Positions 45,517 to 57,788 of a stretch of 64,000 bases of DNA are shown in pieces; position 1 is the first letter of the stretch, and each line of letters starts with the position of its first letter. This DNA is from Aquanectria penicillioides. Its lineage: Eukaryota; Ascomycota; Sordariomycetes; Hypocreales; Nectriaceae. Below the pieces are notes generated by a model. It saw only the letters and a list, made by a program, of their open reading frames with translations. It made no database searches and had not been told where the DNA came from. Both the position numbers and the translations under genes were made by a program. The DNA lies in NCBI GenBank assembly GCA_003415625.1, contig PYIU01000003.1, positions 248,001 through 312,000 on the forward strand. Direction: 5' to 3'.

Positions 45517-46350
45517 ATGATGGTTACAGCCAACCAGCCGGAGTCTCAGCTCATCCACGAACGCCTAAGGGTGGAAGTAGATGGCAATGTATTAAATCTC
45601 GCCATAGTCAGGCGCGAAGGGCCTCTTCTGCCCATCTTGTTCCTTCACGGCTGGGGGAGCACCAAGGAAGATTACGTCGACATTGGCCTCAACAAAGCTT
45701 TTCAAGGACGCCCATTTATCGCTTATGACGCGCCCGGATGCGGGAAAACTCTCTGCAACGACCTCACAAAGGTCAACGTTGAGTTTCTTGTCAAGACCGC
45801 CAAGGCTGTGCTCCAGCACCTCAATGTCAACAAATTCCACCTCGTCGGGCACTCCATGGGCGGTTTGACAGGCCTAGAGCTTGCAACCCAGATTCCACTT
45901 CGTGTAGCCAGTTTCATCAACATCAAGGGCAACCTAGCGCCTGAAGACTGTTTTATTACCCGACAAATATTTACTCATCCTGATGAGGATCCAGAGAAAT
46001 TCCTCGAGTACTTCATTGAGAGAACGCTCCAGTCTCCATTCTATGCAAGCGGCATTTACGCAGCTGGGTTGCATGATAGGGTCAAGCCTGCGGCAATTCC
46101 CGGAATTTTCAAATCAATGGTCAATCTGTCAGACCACGGGGATTTGTTGTCCAAATTCAAGTCACTACCCTTTCCGCGCATGTTCATGTTTGGCGAGCAA
46201 CATTCAACCATTTCATACCTCCCGATGTTAGAAGCAGAAGGCGTTGAGCTGGCAGAAATCTTCGGGGCCGGCCACTTTCCTATGTACTCCAACCCCGTGG
46301 CCATGTGGGGCGTCATGTTGAAATTTCTGAGCAAGGCCGAAGGGTTCTGA
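45517..46350 (+). CDS. Alpha/beta hydrolase
   Basis: A single-exon 277-residue hydrolase. It has the oxyanion loop LFLHGWGSTKEDY, nucleophile Ser113 in GHSMGG, a probable acid Glu227 in MFGEQHSTISYLP and catalytic His253 in GAGHFPMYSNP. The use of Glu after strand 6 and the Asn-Pro following His are seen in a fungal subgroup of uncharacterised hydrolases. No signal peptide, so probably cytosolic. The first ATG (45517) is directly followed by another Met-Val; either could be used. It lies next to the P450-like fragment, which may once have been a complete neighbouring P450. Substrate unknown. Confidence 0.9.
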   Translation: MMVTANQPESQLIHERLRVEVDGNVLNLAIVRREGPLLPILFLHGWGSTKEDYVDIGLNKAFQGRPFIAYDAPGCGKTLCNDLTKVNVEFLVKTAKAVLQHLNVNKFHLVGHSMGGLTGLELATQIPLRVASFINIKGNLAPEDCFITRQIFTHPDEDPEKFLEYFIERTLQSPFYASGIYAAGLHDRVKPAAIPGIFKSMVNLSDHGDLLSKFKSLPFPRMFMFGEQHSTISYLPMLEAEGVELAEIFGAGHFPMYSNPVAMWGVMLKFLSKAEGF

Positions 46351-46558
46351 CCGTTTACAGTAACAATGTGGCAAGATGGTAAAATGATATTTAGATGATA
46401 TAAAAATTCATTTCGCTGTATTTCTTAGATATATATAAATATTTTTCTGAAGGTCGTTGAGAACATTAGAATAATTCTGTCAATTTGAAAACCTTACTCC
46501 TCTTCCCAGCGCGCCATCGCTTATGCTTGTCCCAACGCCTGCCATGATGGCTACCAAT

Positions 46559-47284
46559 TTACAGCCCCATGGCGAAGATCAAACTTGCCCCAACAAGTGC
46601 AAAGATGCTTTGATCCCAGGTCAATCGAAGTGCGTCTGAGCAGCCGTCGTCCTTGTTCTTTCCGGACTTGCTGGAACTGGAGCTTGAACTCGAACTTGAA
46701 CCACTGCTTGAGTCCGAACTGCTATCGTCGCCGCTCGAACTTCCACCAGTTTTCGGCGATCGTTTACAGACGCTGCTTGAACCGTCAGATGTGGCTGCTG
46801 CGTTTTGGTTGGTCTTGGTCGACGATGACGACGACGACGACTTCTTTGTCGAAGACTTGACCAGCTCCAGAACTGTGATTGCAGTCAGGCGCGAGGAACT
46901 TTCGCTAGCGTTCAGAGTAGTCGTGGCCATGCTGGCGGATGAGGCGGTTCTGGTGGCACAGACAGCCGAGGAGCTGCCCAACTGGCAGTCGTACGTTGCA
47001 GCTGCAAAGGCAACATCCACATCCGAGGCATTGTAGGTGACGGTCACGCCCGTAAACTCCCCGCCGCAGCTATACGGCGAGGTGAAGGCGGTCTGGCAGG
47101 CAAGCAGATATTCCGTCATGGACGAGTCCGAGGTGATGACAGACGCGTAAATGTTGGTTGCTGACCCCGTGGAACGAGAGGGGAGGAAGACAGTCTTTGT
47201 TTCGGTGCGAGTAGTTGACTTTGCGCCTGCAACCAGCGTCGCGGCGAGGGCCAACAGCCCCAAGGCGGCGTTTGATGATCGCAT
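46559..47284 (-). CDS. Ser-rich GPI-anchored cell-wall protein
   Basis: A 241-residue extracellular protein. The N-terminus MRSSNAALGLLALAATLVAGA is a signal peptide. A central region has four Cys (LLACQTAF, YSCGG, YDCQLG, AVCAT) and an NAS sequon. A long Ser/Thr-rich stalk with uninterrupted Ser runs follows, and the C-terminus ends in a hydrophobic tail (SIFALVGASLIFAMGL) preceded by small residues, as needed for GPI attachment. The start at 47284 was preferred to the in-frame upstream ATG because it begins the signal peptide exactly. Such proteins are covalently linked to the wall or stay at the membrane. No named family recognised. Confidence 0.87.
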   Translation of the reverse strand: MRSSNAALGLLALAATLVAGAKSTTRTETKTVFLPSRSTGSATNIYASVITSDSSMTEYLLACQTAFTSPYSCGGEFTGVTVTYNASDVDVAFAAATYDCQLGSSSAVCATRTASSASMATTTLNASESSSRLTAITVLELVKSSTKKSSSSSSSTKTNQNAAATSDGSSSVCKRSPKTGGSSSGDDSSSDSSSGSSSSSSSSSSKSGKNKDDGCSDALRLTWDQSIFALVGASLIFAMGL

Positions 47285-48482
47285 TTCGGGAGCTATGATG
47301 TCGAAAGAAAGCTTGGCCTGCGCCAAGAGAAGAAGAGGCTGCAGCCCTATTTATCGAGTTCCCTGGCAATCGAACTGCGAGATTGAGAGTGGGCGTCGTG
47401 TTTCCGCGTACGGGGACCGCGCCCCCCAACTCCCTGCAGGCCGACAACTCAGCTTGCTGGGGGCCGCGAGCGAATCAGATCCCCGGTGCATGAGTCGACC
47501 AATTTCAGCTGCTGGGGATGCCCTAGCAGATGTCTCAGAGGGCTGTGGCCTGCAGACGTTTTTTTTTTTTTTGAGTGAGAATTTAAGTTGCATCGTAGGT
47601 TTAGATCCCGTGCCTGGTTGGGCGTCCAGAGACAGGGTGCCACATATGCAACCTTTTGGCGCAGCAATTGGTGAGGCCTCACGATATCGAGCCACTCGGC
47701 GAGTTCCCCAAACCGTCATCTCTCAAGTCAGCAAGAATGACGATGATCCTGCAGAGTCTCGCCGACGAAGGGTCTTTGGATTGCAATGCAACAGCGTTTG
47801 CTGTCCTGGAACTCGACTGTCATGCCTGCACCCACCATTCGTAAAATGCATAAGCGCTCGCATTCTATTTCTATTTCTATAATTGTGCAGCAAAGCACAC
47901 CTAAAAACAGTCATGGCAGAGATTTAGAAGATTGGATGTTCGCTACCAACAGAACATTTAACCGAACAGCCAGGGCAAAGTCTGTTTTCGCCTATAACGT
48001 GCGGCTGCCTCTTTGATTAATTACCCGCCAAATTAGCAAAACACATGCAAATTGGCCACGCGTTGCCAAGCAATCAAGCATATATCAACCACCCCAGCAC
48101 ATCCGAAATGCGGCGCAGCTACCCAACTCAGATGCGAACTGGGCTGTGCTCGTGGCTGCCTCAGAATTTCCCGTCCTTGGTGACATCAGGCGAGCGCTGA
48201 TGCAACCGTGTTGGCTGACACGAACAGAGCGTCCAACATGCCTTGCTGGGATAGGTGGTATGGTTTGGTATTTTGTAGTGTGGCTTTGCCATCTCCTCTT
48301 CTGTCTATTTGCATTTGCCCGGTTCTCTTGCATATCCTCGTGTCTATGAACGGGAGCCTATGCTGCCATTGTGTGATCCTTTTCATATCCACAACTAGCG
48401 ATTGAGAGGCCATGGATCCAGTCCATAGGTATGTCTATAGCTTGGGCATAATCCCGTGCCCCTCGCCACTATGAATCCATCT
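47285..48482. other. 1.2 kb intergenic region
   Basis: Contains a T run near 47560-47572. Several frames are open for up to 243 codons on the plus strand but overlap the GPI gene antisense and show no family signal. Confidence 0.4.
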
Positions 48483-50249
48483 TTAATTCTCTGAGCCGGA
48501 ATAAGCTGGCTTCTCTGAACTGGACTCGGCCGTAGCAAAGTCCTCGCCGTCTTCCTCGGCCCGCTTCTCTCCCACAGCGCCTCGGCTAGCCGAGTCAACA
48601 AGGCCAAGTCGCAAAGCCTCCTGTTCAACTTCCTCTTGAGAGAGGAATGGCAGCTCCTTCGCAGCCTTGACGTAAGAAATATTTTCGGCGTGACCCTTGG
48701 CAAAGATAATGTCAATCTCTTCGAGAGAGCGGTTTGCTGTCTACAAAAGAAGGTTAGCCATGTTATTCGTGGACGGTAGATGACCCTAGGGTTAACCAAG
48801 CGTACCTCGGGGTAGAAAAAGTAGAGGATGGGGAAGAAGGAAGCATTGACAACTGCAAAGAACAAATAGGTTCCCCAGCTGATTTTTTTAATCATGATCG
48901 GTACCACCAGGCTAGAAGTTTATCGTCAGAACTTAATTCATCAAGAGACCCAATTCCAGATGCATAGCTTCCAAGACCACTTACACGATCAGAAAGTTAA
49001 AAACCCAGTTGGCGCATGTAGAGACAGCATTGGCCTTCGCGCGAGTCTTAAGAGGGTTGATCTCGGCAGGGTAAAGCCATGGGAGAGGAAGCCAGGTAGC
49101 TCCGAACGAGGCGATATAAGTAAAGAAGCCCACGGCCGCTCCCTTGGCGGCACCCGGAGTACCAGGGATCAAACAGGCAAAGACGAGCACCATGGACAGC
49201 ATCTGTCCAGCAGTACCCCAGAGAAGCAACCTGCGACGTCCAACGCGCTCGATCAGGAACCAAGATACGGTGGCGAAAATGCTGTACACAATCATGTTGA
49301 CACCGCCCAGGAGCATGGCCATGTTATGGGTCTCTCCGATGGACTTCTGAAATAGAATGGGGAAATAGTAGATGACCGCATTGCAACCGCCAATCTGCTG
49401 CATCAGCTGGCAGAGGGCACCAAGCATCATTCGACGGAAGTGCTGAGTTTTTCCATTGGTGAACAAGGCCTTCACCGGGGTGCTCTTTTGCCCAACGAAT
49501 CCAGAGGCGCGGATAGAATCAAGGATCATGTCTCGCTCTCGCTTGGTCTCCTGGCTGTCGACTTCGTAGCCACGGATAGCAGCAATGGAGACCTCCGCAT
49601 CTTCGTATCTTTCATGCGTCAGGAGCCATCGAGGGCTTTCTGGTAGCCAAACCATGGCAACACTGAGAATAAGACCAAAGAGGACCTGGAAGGCGATGGG
49701 GAAACGCCAGACCAAGTCGGCGCTGCCGTAGGAGGCACCGTAGTCGATCCAGTAGGCGATGAGAGTGCCAAAGGCAATAACGCCACCTTCGATGCAAATG
49801 AGGAGACCGCGGTTGGTCGTCTTGCTGCACTCGGCTTGGTAGGTAGGGATTGTCGAAGTGTTGATTCCGTTTCCAACACCGGTGACGACGCGACCGATGA
49901 TGAACTGAGCGAGTTGTGCGTGGCCCTTGACGGCAGATATCTGGATAATGACACCTAGAATCATGATAATGCCGCCAACAATCATAGCCCGTCGGCGTCC
50001 GAGGAGGTCTCCCACGCTAAGGATGAAGATGGCACCAAAAAAGCAACCGGCTTCGTAGATGGCTGTGACCACACCCTGGATCGTTTCGTCTCTAGTTTCT
50101 GGAAAGAAGTCGTTGAACGCCTCGGCAGAGATGATCCCACTCATGACACCTTGGTCGTATCCGAAGAGGAGGAATCCTGTCGTGGCCACCGTCGAGATGG
50201 CCAGGGACAATGACCTTCCCGAGAGGCCGGCAAATGTGGGAGGAGCCAT
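48483..50249 (-). CDS. MFS sugar transporter (hexose type)
   Basis: A 542-residue sugar porter. Exons in transcript order: 48985-50249, 48806-48911 and 48483-48740, with introns of 73 and 65 bp. Motifs: FLLFGYDQGVMSG in helix 1, DLLGRRRAM after helix 2, GRVVTGVGNGI, PESPRWLL mid-protein, QQIGGCNAVIYY in helix 7, ERVGRRRLLLWG, and PAEINPLKTRAKA. The second intron falls between PE and TANRSLEEID, splitting the PETANR signature. The C-terminal tail is acidic and Ser-rich. The ATG at 50249 gives the standard MAPPTF N-terminus; the frame stays open 192 codons further upstream but that region has no transporter features. Carries a hexose or related sugar, identity unknown. Confidence 0.93.
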
Positions 50250-52455
50250 GATGGATGTTAGATAATCATGGACGTGATGCAATAAAATAAATGATAGGCA
50301 AGTCCAGCTATGCCTGATGAGCAAAGTTGCGGTGCGAAATACAACAAAAGCAGAGCTCAACCAGCGAGGAAGCGTGTGAGGTGGGTATGATGGATAAGTA
50401 AGGAACACAAGACTCGTGAGCCGAGAAAGTAGCAGCACGAGCTTCATATACTCACGAAACTGGATGAATGAACAAGAACAGATGAAAAAGTTTTTAAAAT
50501 CTCTGATATTCGGCTTCCATGCGATAGGCTCCACAGGGATATCCATGTTGAAGACGATCCTTTGCCCTATGACGCTGGCCAGCCTCGACACATGTAGCCG
50601 TGCGAGCGTCTCTATCCCTGATCCAGACTCCGTCGAAACATCCACAAGTGGAAACACGGCCGGGACGGCGTCGTAAATCGCGGCCCGGACAAGGCGCACA
50701 CACCGGCCTTTGACCGCGCTGTGCGAGCGTGTCGTCATTCCCGTGCTTTCGTGCCCCTCTCGATGCTCCCGTCGCGCGTGTCGACGATCTGCCAAGCCGG
50801 AGCACGCCAACATGAAGGGATCCACCAGGGGCCAGAACTAAAACGGCTTTGCTCGGCGCTACTTGTCGCCGCTCCATGTATCTGTTGGTGATGTTATCTG
50901 CCAGGGTCGCACCATGACGTCGAGGTCAACGCCAGGATTACCGGGTCAGCTCAAGCACCGCGAGAAAAGGTAGGTGCCAAAATTCATATCTCCTTATCGT
51001 CAGACGTCAGCTGTGGGCCAACCCCACGCATCATCTCGGCAACTCGGATGGCGGCGAGATCTCGTCGGTAGATTGTGAAGAGCAGATTAGCTTTTTGGCA
51101 CTCGCACGAGGCACAGTGCCTCAGTCGGGAACCAAGGTTAAGCCAAAGCTAGATCCAATCAATGACGATTCATCGATGATTTTCATTTCAAAAAAGAAAA
51201 CAAATCATCTCCGTGTCTTCCCATGTCAATTCATTTCCATCGCCTCCCTTTTCTCGCGCTTAGAGCTGATCGCCGTTCAATCCCGCATGCAAACTCGCAA
51301 GCGCTGTTCCATGACGGATTTTTGCACAAAAACAAGTGGGGAATGGCCTGCGAGATCTGCTCGCACGCAACGCAGAGCTTCGCAGTGTCTCATCATAGTG
51401 GAACCCTCCGTGGAGAATCGGCTCCGTAACATGTCCACCACACCTTGACATTGACGATACTGTTCGTTCCTCGGGTGGATAGACGTGGGGAAGTGTTCTT
51501 GTCGATCACCAACGCAAGGCCGCAAACTATCAACAACGCACGTCGTATTCATGGTAAGTTATGCGATGGTTGCGGGTATGAATCAAGTTTTCCAAAGCCA
51601 CGCTCCTAATACCTTGTACAAATTCCTTCGGGCTGTCGTACAGGAACATTATGAGTCTCTATCGTACCACCTTGATAGGGTGATAATAGAAGAGCAACGG
51701 TCGAAGCGTTTCAGATGCGATCAAGTATCCTTTTTATCTGAACAGAAAGGAAATACCTGGGACCAGATATGCCAATCCCGACTTCGACCTCCAATCTTGA
51801 GTTCAAACCAGAACTCAACAATTTGCACACGGATAATCCAAGCCGGGCAAGCAATCATCCAATGCAACTCCATTAGGTGTAATTACTTGTTGCTTGTTGT
51901 TCTACCAAAGACTGACGGCATGAAGAGCGCATAGAAAACTGGAGCATGTAGTTCCACATACAGTAGGCAGTTCCACATCAGTGGATAGCAAAGGTCTCAA
52001 ATTCGGCCGTATCACGGTCGCTGACATATCTAGCATACGAGTTCCACAAGTTCAGTATACCATTTCTCAGCGCTGTGGGTCCAGGCAGTACAAGTTTTGC
52101 GGCCCAACCAAGGTCGCCAGAAGGCAGTTTGACAAGATTAGTATTTCTATTTCAGCAACCTCGGTACTGAATCCGACCAGAATCTATCAGGAACAATAAG
52201 TCTCAAAAAGAAATGATTCAACAATGGGTCTCGGAAATCATTCTCTACAAGTATCAGACCTCGAGCTCTAGGAAATCAAGCCAGTATCTCGTTGCCGCAG
52301 CATGACTACAAGAGGATGGGAGGCATGGAACAGTTTGATGACATCACATTGGAAAATGCATCAAGAGAGAGGCATATTTGAAACAGGGTATATTATTGGT
52401 TCATTAAGGGATTAAGTTTAGATTTGATGCAGACCACTCTTTGGAATTCTTTCGT
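50250..52455. other. 2.2 kb without a recognised gene
   Basis: Upstream region of the sugar transporter and downstream region of the siderophore transporter. Short frames only (for example 51485-51934 plus) with no domain. Confidence 0.45.
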
Positions 52456-54225
52456 TTAAGCGTTGGATTGCTCGACACGGGCAGCATGGCCAGGAGCCTG
52501 CTCAGTGCCAGCCAAGGTCTGGTCGTCGGTAAGCTTGGGGTTGCGCAAAGCCAGAGAGAATCCGATCAGAGGGATACAGAGGCAGATGCCGGTAATGGTC
52601 AAGAGGCGCTGCACATGTTGGTACGAGTCGACAATGGCAGTGCGCTCAGGAGTGCCGACGGGGTAGTTAATAGCAGCGGTAAAGGGGTCGGCATAGGCGG
52701 CGACAGCCAGAGTCTCGTTGATGCCAGCGAGGTTCTTGGCCAGGGTAGTGGGCATGACCTGGGTCCAAATGGCACCAGAAACGGAGTTTCCGAGAGCAGA
52801 GCCGACACTGTAGGTAGCTAGGTAGAGACCAGTCATGACGGCAAGATTCTCGTGCTTGACGTAGGCCTGGAGAGAAGCCTGGGCGGGATAGGCGAACATA
52901 CCGCCGGCAATACCGAGCAGGACCTGGGCACCAATGACACCAGATCGGCCGCTGTGAGAAGTATCGCCACGGTAGCGGATGAGAAGACCGAAGGCAACGA
53001 GGAACAGCGTAGTGCCGGCAACGATGAAGACCTTGAGGCGGCGGACCTTGTAGACGACAAAACCGAGCAGAGTACCGACAATGACACTGCAGAAGGAGTA
53101 GAGCGAGCTGACTCGGGTGGCAGTGCTGATGCTGAAGTCAAAGGCCACAATCAGAACGGTGTAGAGATAGTCACCCTGCATGTACCAGGTGAAGTTGAGC
53201 AAGACGGCCATGCCCATGGGAGCCCAGACAGAGCGATCCTTCATCAAACTGAAGGGAGCAAGGGGGTGGGGCGCTCGGAGCTCCCAAAAGATGAAGGCGG
53301 GAATGCAGAGGAAACCGATGACGAGGGGAGCAATAACATGAGCCTCGGCCCACTTGGTCTTGAAACCACCAGCGATGGTAGGGGGGACCAGGATAAGGGC
53401 GAAGATTGCGATGATCAAGATGATTCCAATAACGTCCAGAAGCCAGAAGAGCTCGACGGCGAAGTTCTTGGCACCGAGCTGCTTAAACGAGGAGCGGTAG
53501 TTGTCGAGGAGGCCCTGCTTCTTGGCACGGCGGCTGACAACAGTGAGGCTGATGATCAGAGGCAGAGCGCAGACGGGGTAGATGATGCACCACATGCCGA
53601 TACCCCAGTGCCAGGAGGTGACTTTGAGAACGGCCTGAGTAATGTCACCGCTGACCCAGGTGTTAATGATGAAGGGCAGGGCGGGGATGAAGCTGAAGAG
53701 CAAACGGGCACGGGTGGAGGTGATATCAGCAACGATGACCTCTACCAGCAGGATAACCATGGTGTAGCCAATCTGGTAGATAATGGCACCAGCAGCAAAC
53801 TGTTCCACATTGGCGGAGATGGACTCGACAATGGTGCCGATGACGTAGAAGAAGACGGAGAGACAGATGAGCTCGACACGGCCAAAGACATCAGCAATCT
53901 TGGCCGAGGTGGGCTGGGCAGCAGCAGCAATGACGGAGCGCAGGGTGGTGACGGTGGAGATGAGCGACTGGTTCTGGAACGAGGCGGTAGCATAAGGCTG
54001 GTAGGTGTATCGGACGGTACCGTCGAGGCCGTAGGCGTAGGCGATGAGGAAGACACCGAAGAAGATGAAGTAGCGGTCCGTGGTGGTGATGACGGACGAG
54101 ATGGCCTCGATACGGACCACACCGGGAGACCTGATGTCTCGGACGGCATCAGCGGCCGTCTTGGGCTCGGTGGGCTGGTAGTCGACGCCAGTCTCCTTGG
54201 CCTCGGCCTCCTTGTCGCTGGCCAT
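52456..54225 (-). CDS. Siderophore-iron transporter (Sit/Mir family MFS)
   Basis: A 589-residue single-exon importer of ferric siderophores at the plasma membrane, of the 14-helix MFS group. The N-terminus is short and polar. [28 protein letters not shown] is the usual first helix of this family (quoted here as its two parts: [10 protein letters not shown] and [18 protein letters not shown]). Further on are [37 protein letters not shown] and a C-terminal [19 protein letters not shown] segment. Codon use is strongly biased to G/C third positions, which also creates a 459-codon antisense frame, and suggests high expression. GATA-like motifs lie upstream, fitting control by an iron-responsive GATA factor. 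Which siderophore it carries is unknown. Confidence 0.93.
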   Translation of the reverse strand: MASDKEAEAKETGVDYQPTEPKTAADAVRDIRSPGVVRIEAISSVITTTDRYFIFFGVFLIAYAYGLDGTVRYTYQPYATASFQNQSLISTVTTLRSVIAAAAQPTSAKIADVFGRVELICLSVFFYVIGTIVESISANVEQFAAGAIIYQIGYTMVILLVEVIVADITSTRARLLFSFIPALPFIINTWVSGDITQAVLKVTSWHWGIGMWCIIYPVCALPLIISLTVVSRRAKKQGLLDNYRSSFKQLGAKNFAVELFWLLDVIGIILIIAIFALILVPPTIAGGFKTKWAEAHVIAPLVIGFLCIPAFIFWELRAPHPLAPFSLMKDRSVWAPMGMAVLLNFTWYMQGDYLYTVLIVAFDFSISTATRVSSLYSFCSVIVGTLLGFVVYKVRRLKVFIVAGTTLFLVAFGLLIRYRGDTSHSGRSGVIGAQVLLGIAGGMFAYPAQASLQAYVKHENLAVMTGLYLATYSVGSALGNSVSGAIWTQVMPTTLAKNLAGINETLAVAAYADPFTAAINYPVGTPERTAIVDSYQHVQRLLTITGICLCIPLIGFSLALRNPKLTDDQTLAGTEQAPGHAARVEQSNA

Positions 54226-54413
54226 GATTGAAAGAGGAGAGCAGATTAGAGAGAATTGATTGAATCAGCAGCCTGTCTTCCAATTGGGCTGGGGAGAGGT
54301 GAATAGGAAAAGAGATGAAGGGAGCTCTGCAAGGGGAAACGACAGACTGAGGGAGGTGGGCAACGGCAGATTGATATGGACGATCAGAGACGGTATGGGG
54401 CCCACTGAGATTG

Positions 54414-54539
54414 ATTAGATAACATGACAAAGTTTTTTCTTATTTTTTTTTTTTTTTCCCTTCCTTCGTCTCTCTCTCTCTCCGGCTTGGCCTGTGGCTT
54501 TCTGGTCTTAATCAGATGGACCTAAAAAAGTTATCAGAC
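54414..54539. promoter_or_regulatory. GATA-type sites upstream of the siderophore transporter
   Basis: ATTAGATAA at 54414-54422, ATCAGATGG at 54511-54519 and TTATCAGAC at 54531-54539 (reverse GTCTGATAA) each match 7-8 of 9 positions of the ATCWGATAA sequence reported for fungal iron regulators of the SreA/SRE type. They are 190-315 bp before the start codon. Binding is not shown. Confidence 0.45.
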
Positions 54540-56250
54540 GACCATCATCTCGGCTCATTCCTACACAGGGCCGTGTTGCGCCAACGACGTCGGTGGCAAG
54601 GCAAGCGGGGCCAAGGCTGCAGAACGCTGGAGACGCTGGAGACGCTGGAGCACGAGGCAGACGATGCAGACAAGGTCCCATCAAGCCACAATGCGGGAGA
54701 GGCAAAGAGGGAGCTCGGCGATTCGTACAAAGCGCGTGAAGAGCTCGGTGGGCCCGATGGGCCTTACCTAAAGGCACTGAGCTCGGACGTGGCACCGTGG
54801 ACGAAAGCGTTGATTTGTGAGACGGTCAGTCTTGGCGTGGGTGGGTTGAAGCCAATCCTTCCACACGTTGGCCGGCCGGCGCGAGAACGGCTTCGTGGGA
54901 GAGAGGGATAATGTTCCAATAGCGTTGTTTCGGCGGGTTTAAAGAGACGACGGGTAGCTGGGCAGCCGCGTGGTTGGGGCTACAGAAGAGGAAGACGAAG
55001 GGGCAAAAAAAACCAAATTGTCCATCATCCAGGCTACCAAAATTGTTTAGTGAAAATACGTTATGCCTCGCCGACCGTAGCAGCGTCCAATAATCCTCCA
55101 GTCCATCGAAAGCTGAAGCTCTCCAAAGTGAGTACAAAGCACAAGAGAGTAAGTCCCCGAGAGTTCAACGAGGCTACGCACAACCTCCCCCTAGCTAGTC
55201 CGTACAGTAGTTACGACGGTAGCGAGAGGTGAAGTGTGGATGCCCAGCTCCCCGCAGACAAAGCCTGCCCATCAAGGGATCAAGGAAGCTTCTCCTATGC
55301 CATGTCCATGTCCTCCCTGTGCAAAACATTCCCTGGTGCATGGGGTTGCTGTACCGGCAGCACCACAGTAACGTCAATGCCATCCTTGCTAAACAGCTGC
55401 CTGCTGGAACCCCCCACGACAAGCTCGTCTTGGGGGAGAGCGTGCTGCTCGCGCGAAGCTGATCTTGGAAGCTGCTCAACTGCCCAGCTGCTCGCAGTCG
55501 TGGTGAGGCCTTTTTTCTGACTCCTCCTGAGCGCTCCCCCATGTTGGCCACAGGGCAAATCCTTGCCCGCAAATCCCGTTCGACCTGTCAAAAGCTCGCG
55601 GCTTCACCGACGCAACCAGCATCCTGATCTTGATCTTGGCTCCATAGCTCGACAACCCTTCCCGGTCGTGCTGTGCATGGTTCGGCCCCGGGGTGTGGAT
55701 CCTGGCCCAGGGCCTTTTGCGTTAGAACCGAACCAGTGCGCCACCAAAACGGCAATGATTATCAGAAGGCCAAAAAAGCCCGACGCCGCCACCACGGGCC
55801 TTCAGCAAGTCTATCATCTACCGGTATGTGTGTATCCGTACGTACGGGTGCGGGTTACAAATGTCATTGTAGTAAGCCTCGCAAGTGCCGAGGGGCGATG
55901 CATCAGAGTCAAGAAGCAGCCAAAGAATAGACAAGGCTGGGTTTGCCGTACACATAACAGACCAGCCAGTCTAGCCTGCAGATGGAGGGGGAAACCTTTC
56001 TCACTGGAAGCCTTGCACACTCCGAACTCGGCCAACACTCTCTCTCCTGGAGCATCTCATGTTTGCTCTGGGCCCTGGGCTCTGGGCAGTCAGTCTAGTA
56101 AGGATCGGGTGGCACGAGAAGTCTCACAATGCCAATTCGTCCACGCTCTGAAAGGCCCGTTAGTGTGTCGAGGGCCCTTGGTAGCTCCCAGCACTAGACT
56201 AGGTAGGTAGAGCACCAAATCGATCACCATCCTGCTCCTCCATGGGTGGC

Positions 56251-56308
56251 TGGATGGATTGGATGGATTGGATGGATTGGATGGATGGATGGGTGGATGG
56301 GTGAATGG
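56251..56308. repeat. 9-bp minisatellite (TGGATGGAT-type)
   Basis: GGATGGATT is repeated about three times and then decays to GGAT/GGGT tetramers up to 56308. Confidence 0.9.
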
Positions 56309-56539
56309 TTCTTGCATCCTGAGCCCTGGGCACTGGAGAATCGACATTGGCACTGCACTTCACATCCACTGGACGCCTGGTCGTCGTCGTGGGGTCGCCG
56401 ACATTGGGACGTTGGTCCGAAATACAGGGTGCGTACTCCGTAGTGTGGACTGTGGATGCAACGTGACCTTGCTCCACCAGCGCGAATGATCCTCCTCTCC
56501 CATGCCCATGTCCATGTCCATTCATTGGCATTGAGCATG

Positions 56540-56566
56540 GGATTGGCATTGGCATTGGCATTGGCT
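56540..56566. repeat. GGCATT hexamer repeat
   Basis: Four to five copies of ATTGGC in a row; a CATGTC/CATGCC run precedes it at about 56501-56520. Confidence 0.85.
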
Positions 56567-57788
56567 ATGGCTTTCTCAGGGCATCGTCAGCACTCAGCAC
56601 GGCTTAGGTCAAGATTAGCTTCTTTAGTAGGAACCCTCTAGTTCGTACATCCTCCTATGAACGTTCAGCGTCCTCGAGCTTGACGGGCAACGGTGCCTTC
56701 GGCACACTTCGGGCCCGAGCAAGTTGTGTGCATCGCAGTGTGCAGTCAGTCGCTCGGGAGCCTAAAGCAAGACACGTTCAAAATCAGATTATCAGATGGT
56801 CTCAGATGCGCTCTTGAGTCTGCGCTAGGCTCGAGTTGGGCTCAAAAAATTCTTTAGCTTCAACCGTGTTGAGCCAAAACGTCCAGTCGCGAGGAGGTCT
56901 AAGTGCGTGATCGAGTGTATTTTTTTATTTTTATTTTCTCTCCCTCCTCGTCTGTCCGTCCTCAAAGAGTCAAAACATCCCACGCTGTGATCACCCGCCA
57001 AGCCATTTCGTGCCGGGGGTTTGGAATGCTCCACCATCCCAAGTGGCGCTACCTTTGACTTTGCTGCGGGAGCCTTCTTGTCTCCCAACTTCCGAACCAC
57101 TCCTCTGTGCGAACTTATTGGTTTGTCCCAAGGTTGTTGCCCCCAGGTTACAACCCGCGCGCATCCCGAAACCCCCGTCCCCGAGCCCATCGCCACCTGC
57201 GTTGCATCGTGTTCGGTGCCTCTGGGGTCGGGTCGGTAGTCCAAGTCATTGAGCCTCGGAGAGTCTCCACCAGATCTAACTCGTTGTCAGGTTCTTGGCC
57301 CGTGACTTAAAAAGACAGGAATCATGCCGTTTTCATCAGTCATCCCAAGGCCGTTTAACAGTGGCAATGTGGATCGCTAACAGGGACAGAGCCTTCGATG
57401 GAACTGCGGCCAGAACTCCGGCGCTTCTCCACCTAAACATCCCGACACATAAACGAGTCCGCTTCGGGCGAAAGTTGAAGATCAGCGTCGTATTGTATGC
57501 ATGAACTACTCCCGCTGTCAGGTCTTTTTTTCTTTCACATTTGAAGCCCCTGAACCGTCGAAACCGTTCCCCATGCATCAGGTTTAATGTCCTGCCATGA
57601 ATGAGGCGGATCAAAACGGAGACTATGAACTGTAGCAAGGGCCAAATTTCCACTGGTGGGATTCTAAAAACCAGACATCTTCGGAGGAGCCACGAATAGT
57701 TTCGTAAAGGGAGAATCCTTTCCCCTAAGCAGAGTCTCTTTGACAGCGTCTAACGCGATTACGACTGCAGGGCGGCCCGCCGGGTGGG

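Larger units (their letters stand above)
54226..57788. other. Gene-poor region with simple repeats
   Basis: No convincing gene in 3.5 kb. It contains a T run (about 54443-54458), a CT run, and the minisatellites at 56251-56308 and 56540-56566. Open frames such as 55563-56210 plus are low in family signal and rich in Arg/Pro/Ser, as expected from unselected GC-rich DNA. Confidence 0.5.

Noticed and set aside
47151..47882. A 243-codon plus-strand gene
   Set aside because: Overlaps the GPI-protein gene antisense, includes a poly-T run translated as Phe, and shows no family signal.
49001..50825. Upstream extension of the sugar transporter frame to 50825
   Set aside because: The 192 extra codons have no transporter features; the ATG at 50249 gives the standard N-terminus.
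51485..51934. A 149-codon plus-strand gene
   Set aside because: No recognisable domain or splice continuation.
52852..54231. A 459-codon plus-strand open frame
   Set aside because: It is exactly antisense to the siderophore transporter and very rich in Asp/Glu/Gly; it results from strong third-position G/C bias of the real gene.
55563..56210. A 215-codon plus-strand gene
   Set aside because: No domain, no conserved motif, Arg/Pro-rich composition expected by chance in GC-rich DNA.
56251..56308. CRISPR-like array
   Set aside because: Nine-base units without spacers in a eukaryotic genome; a simple minisatellite.
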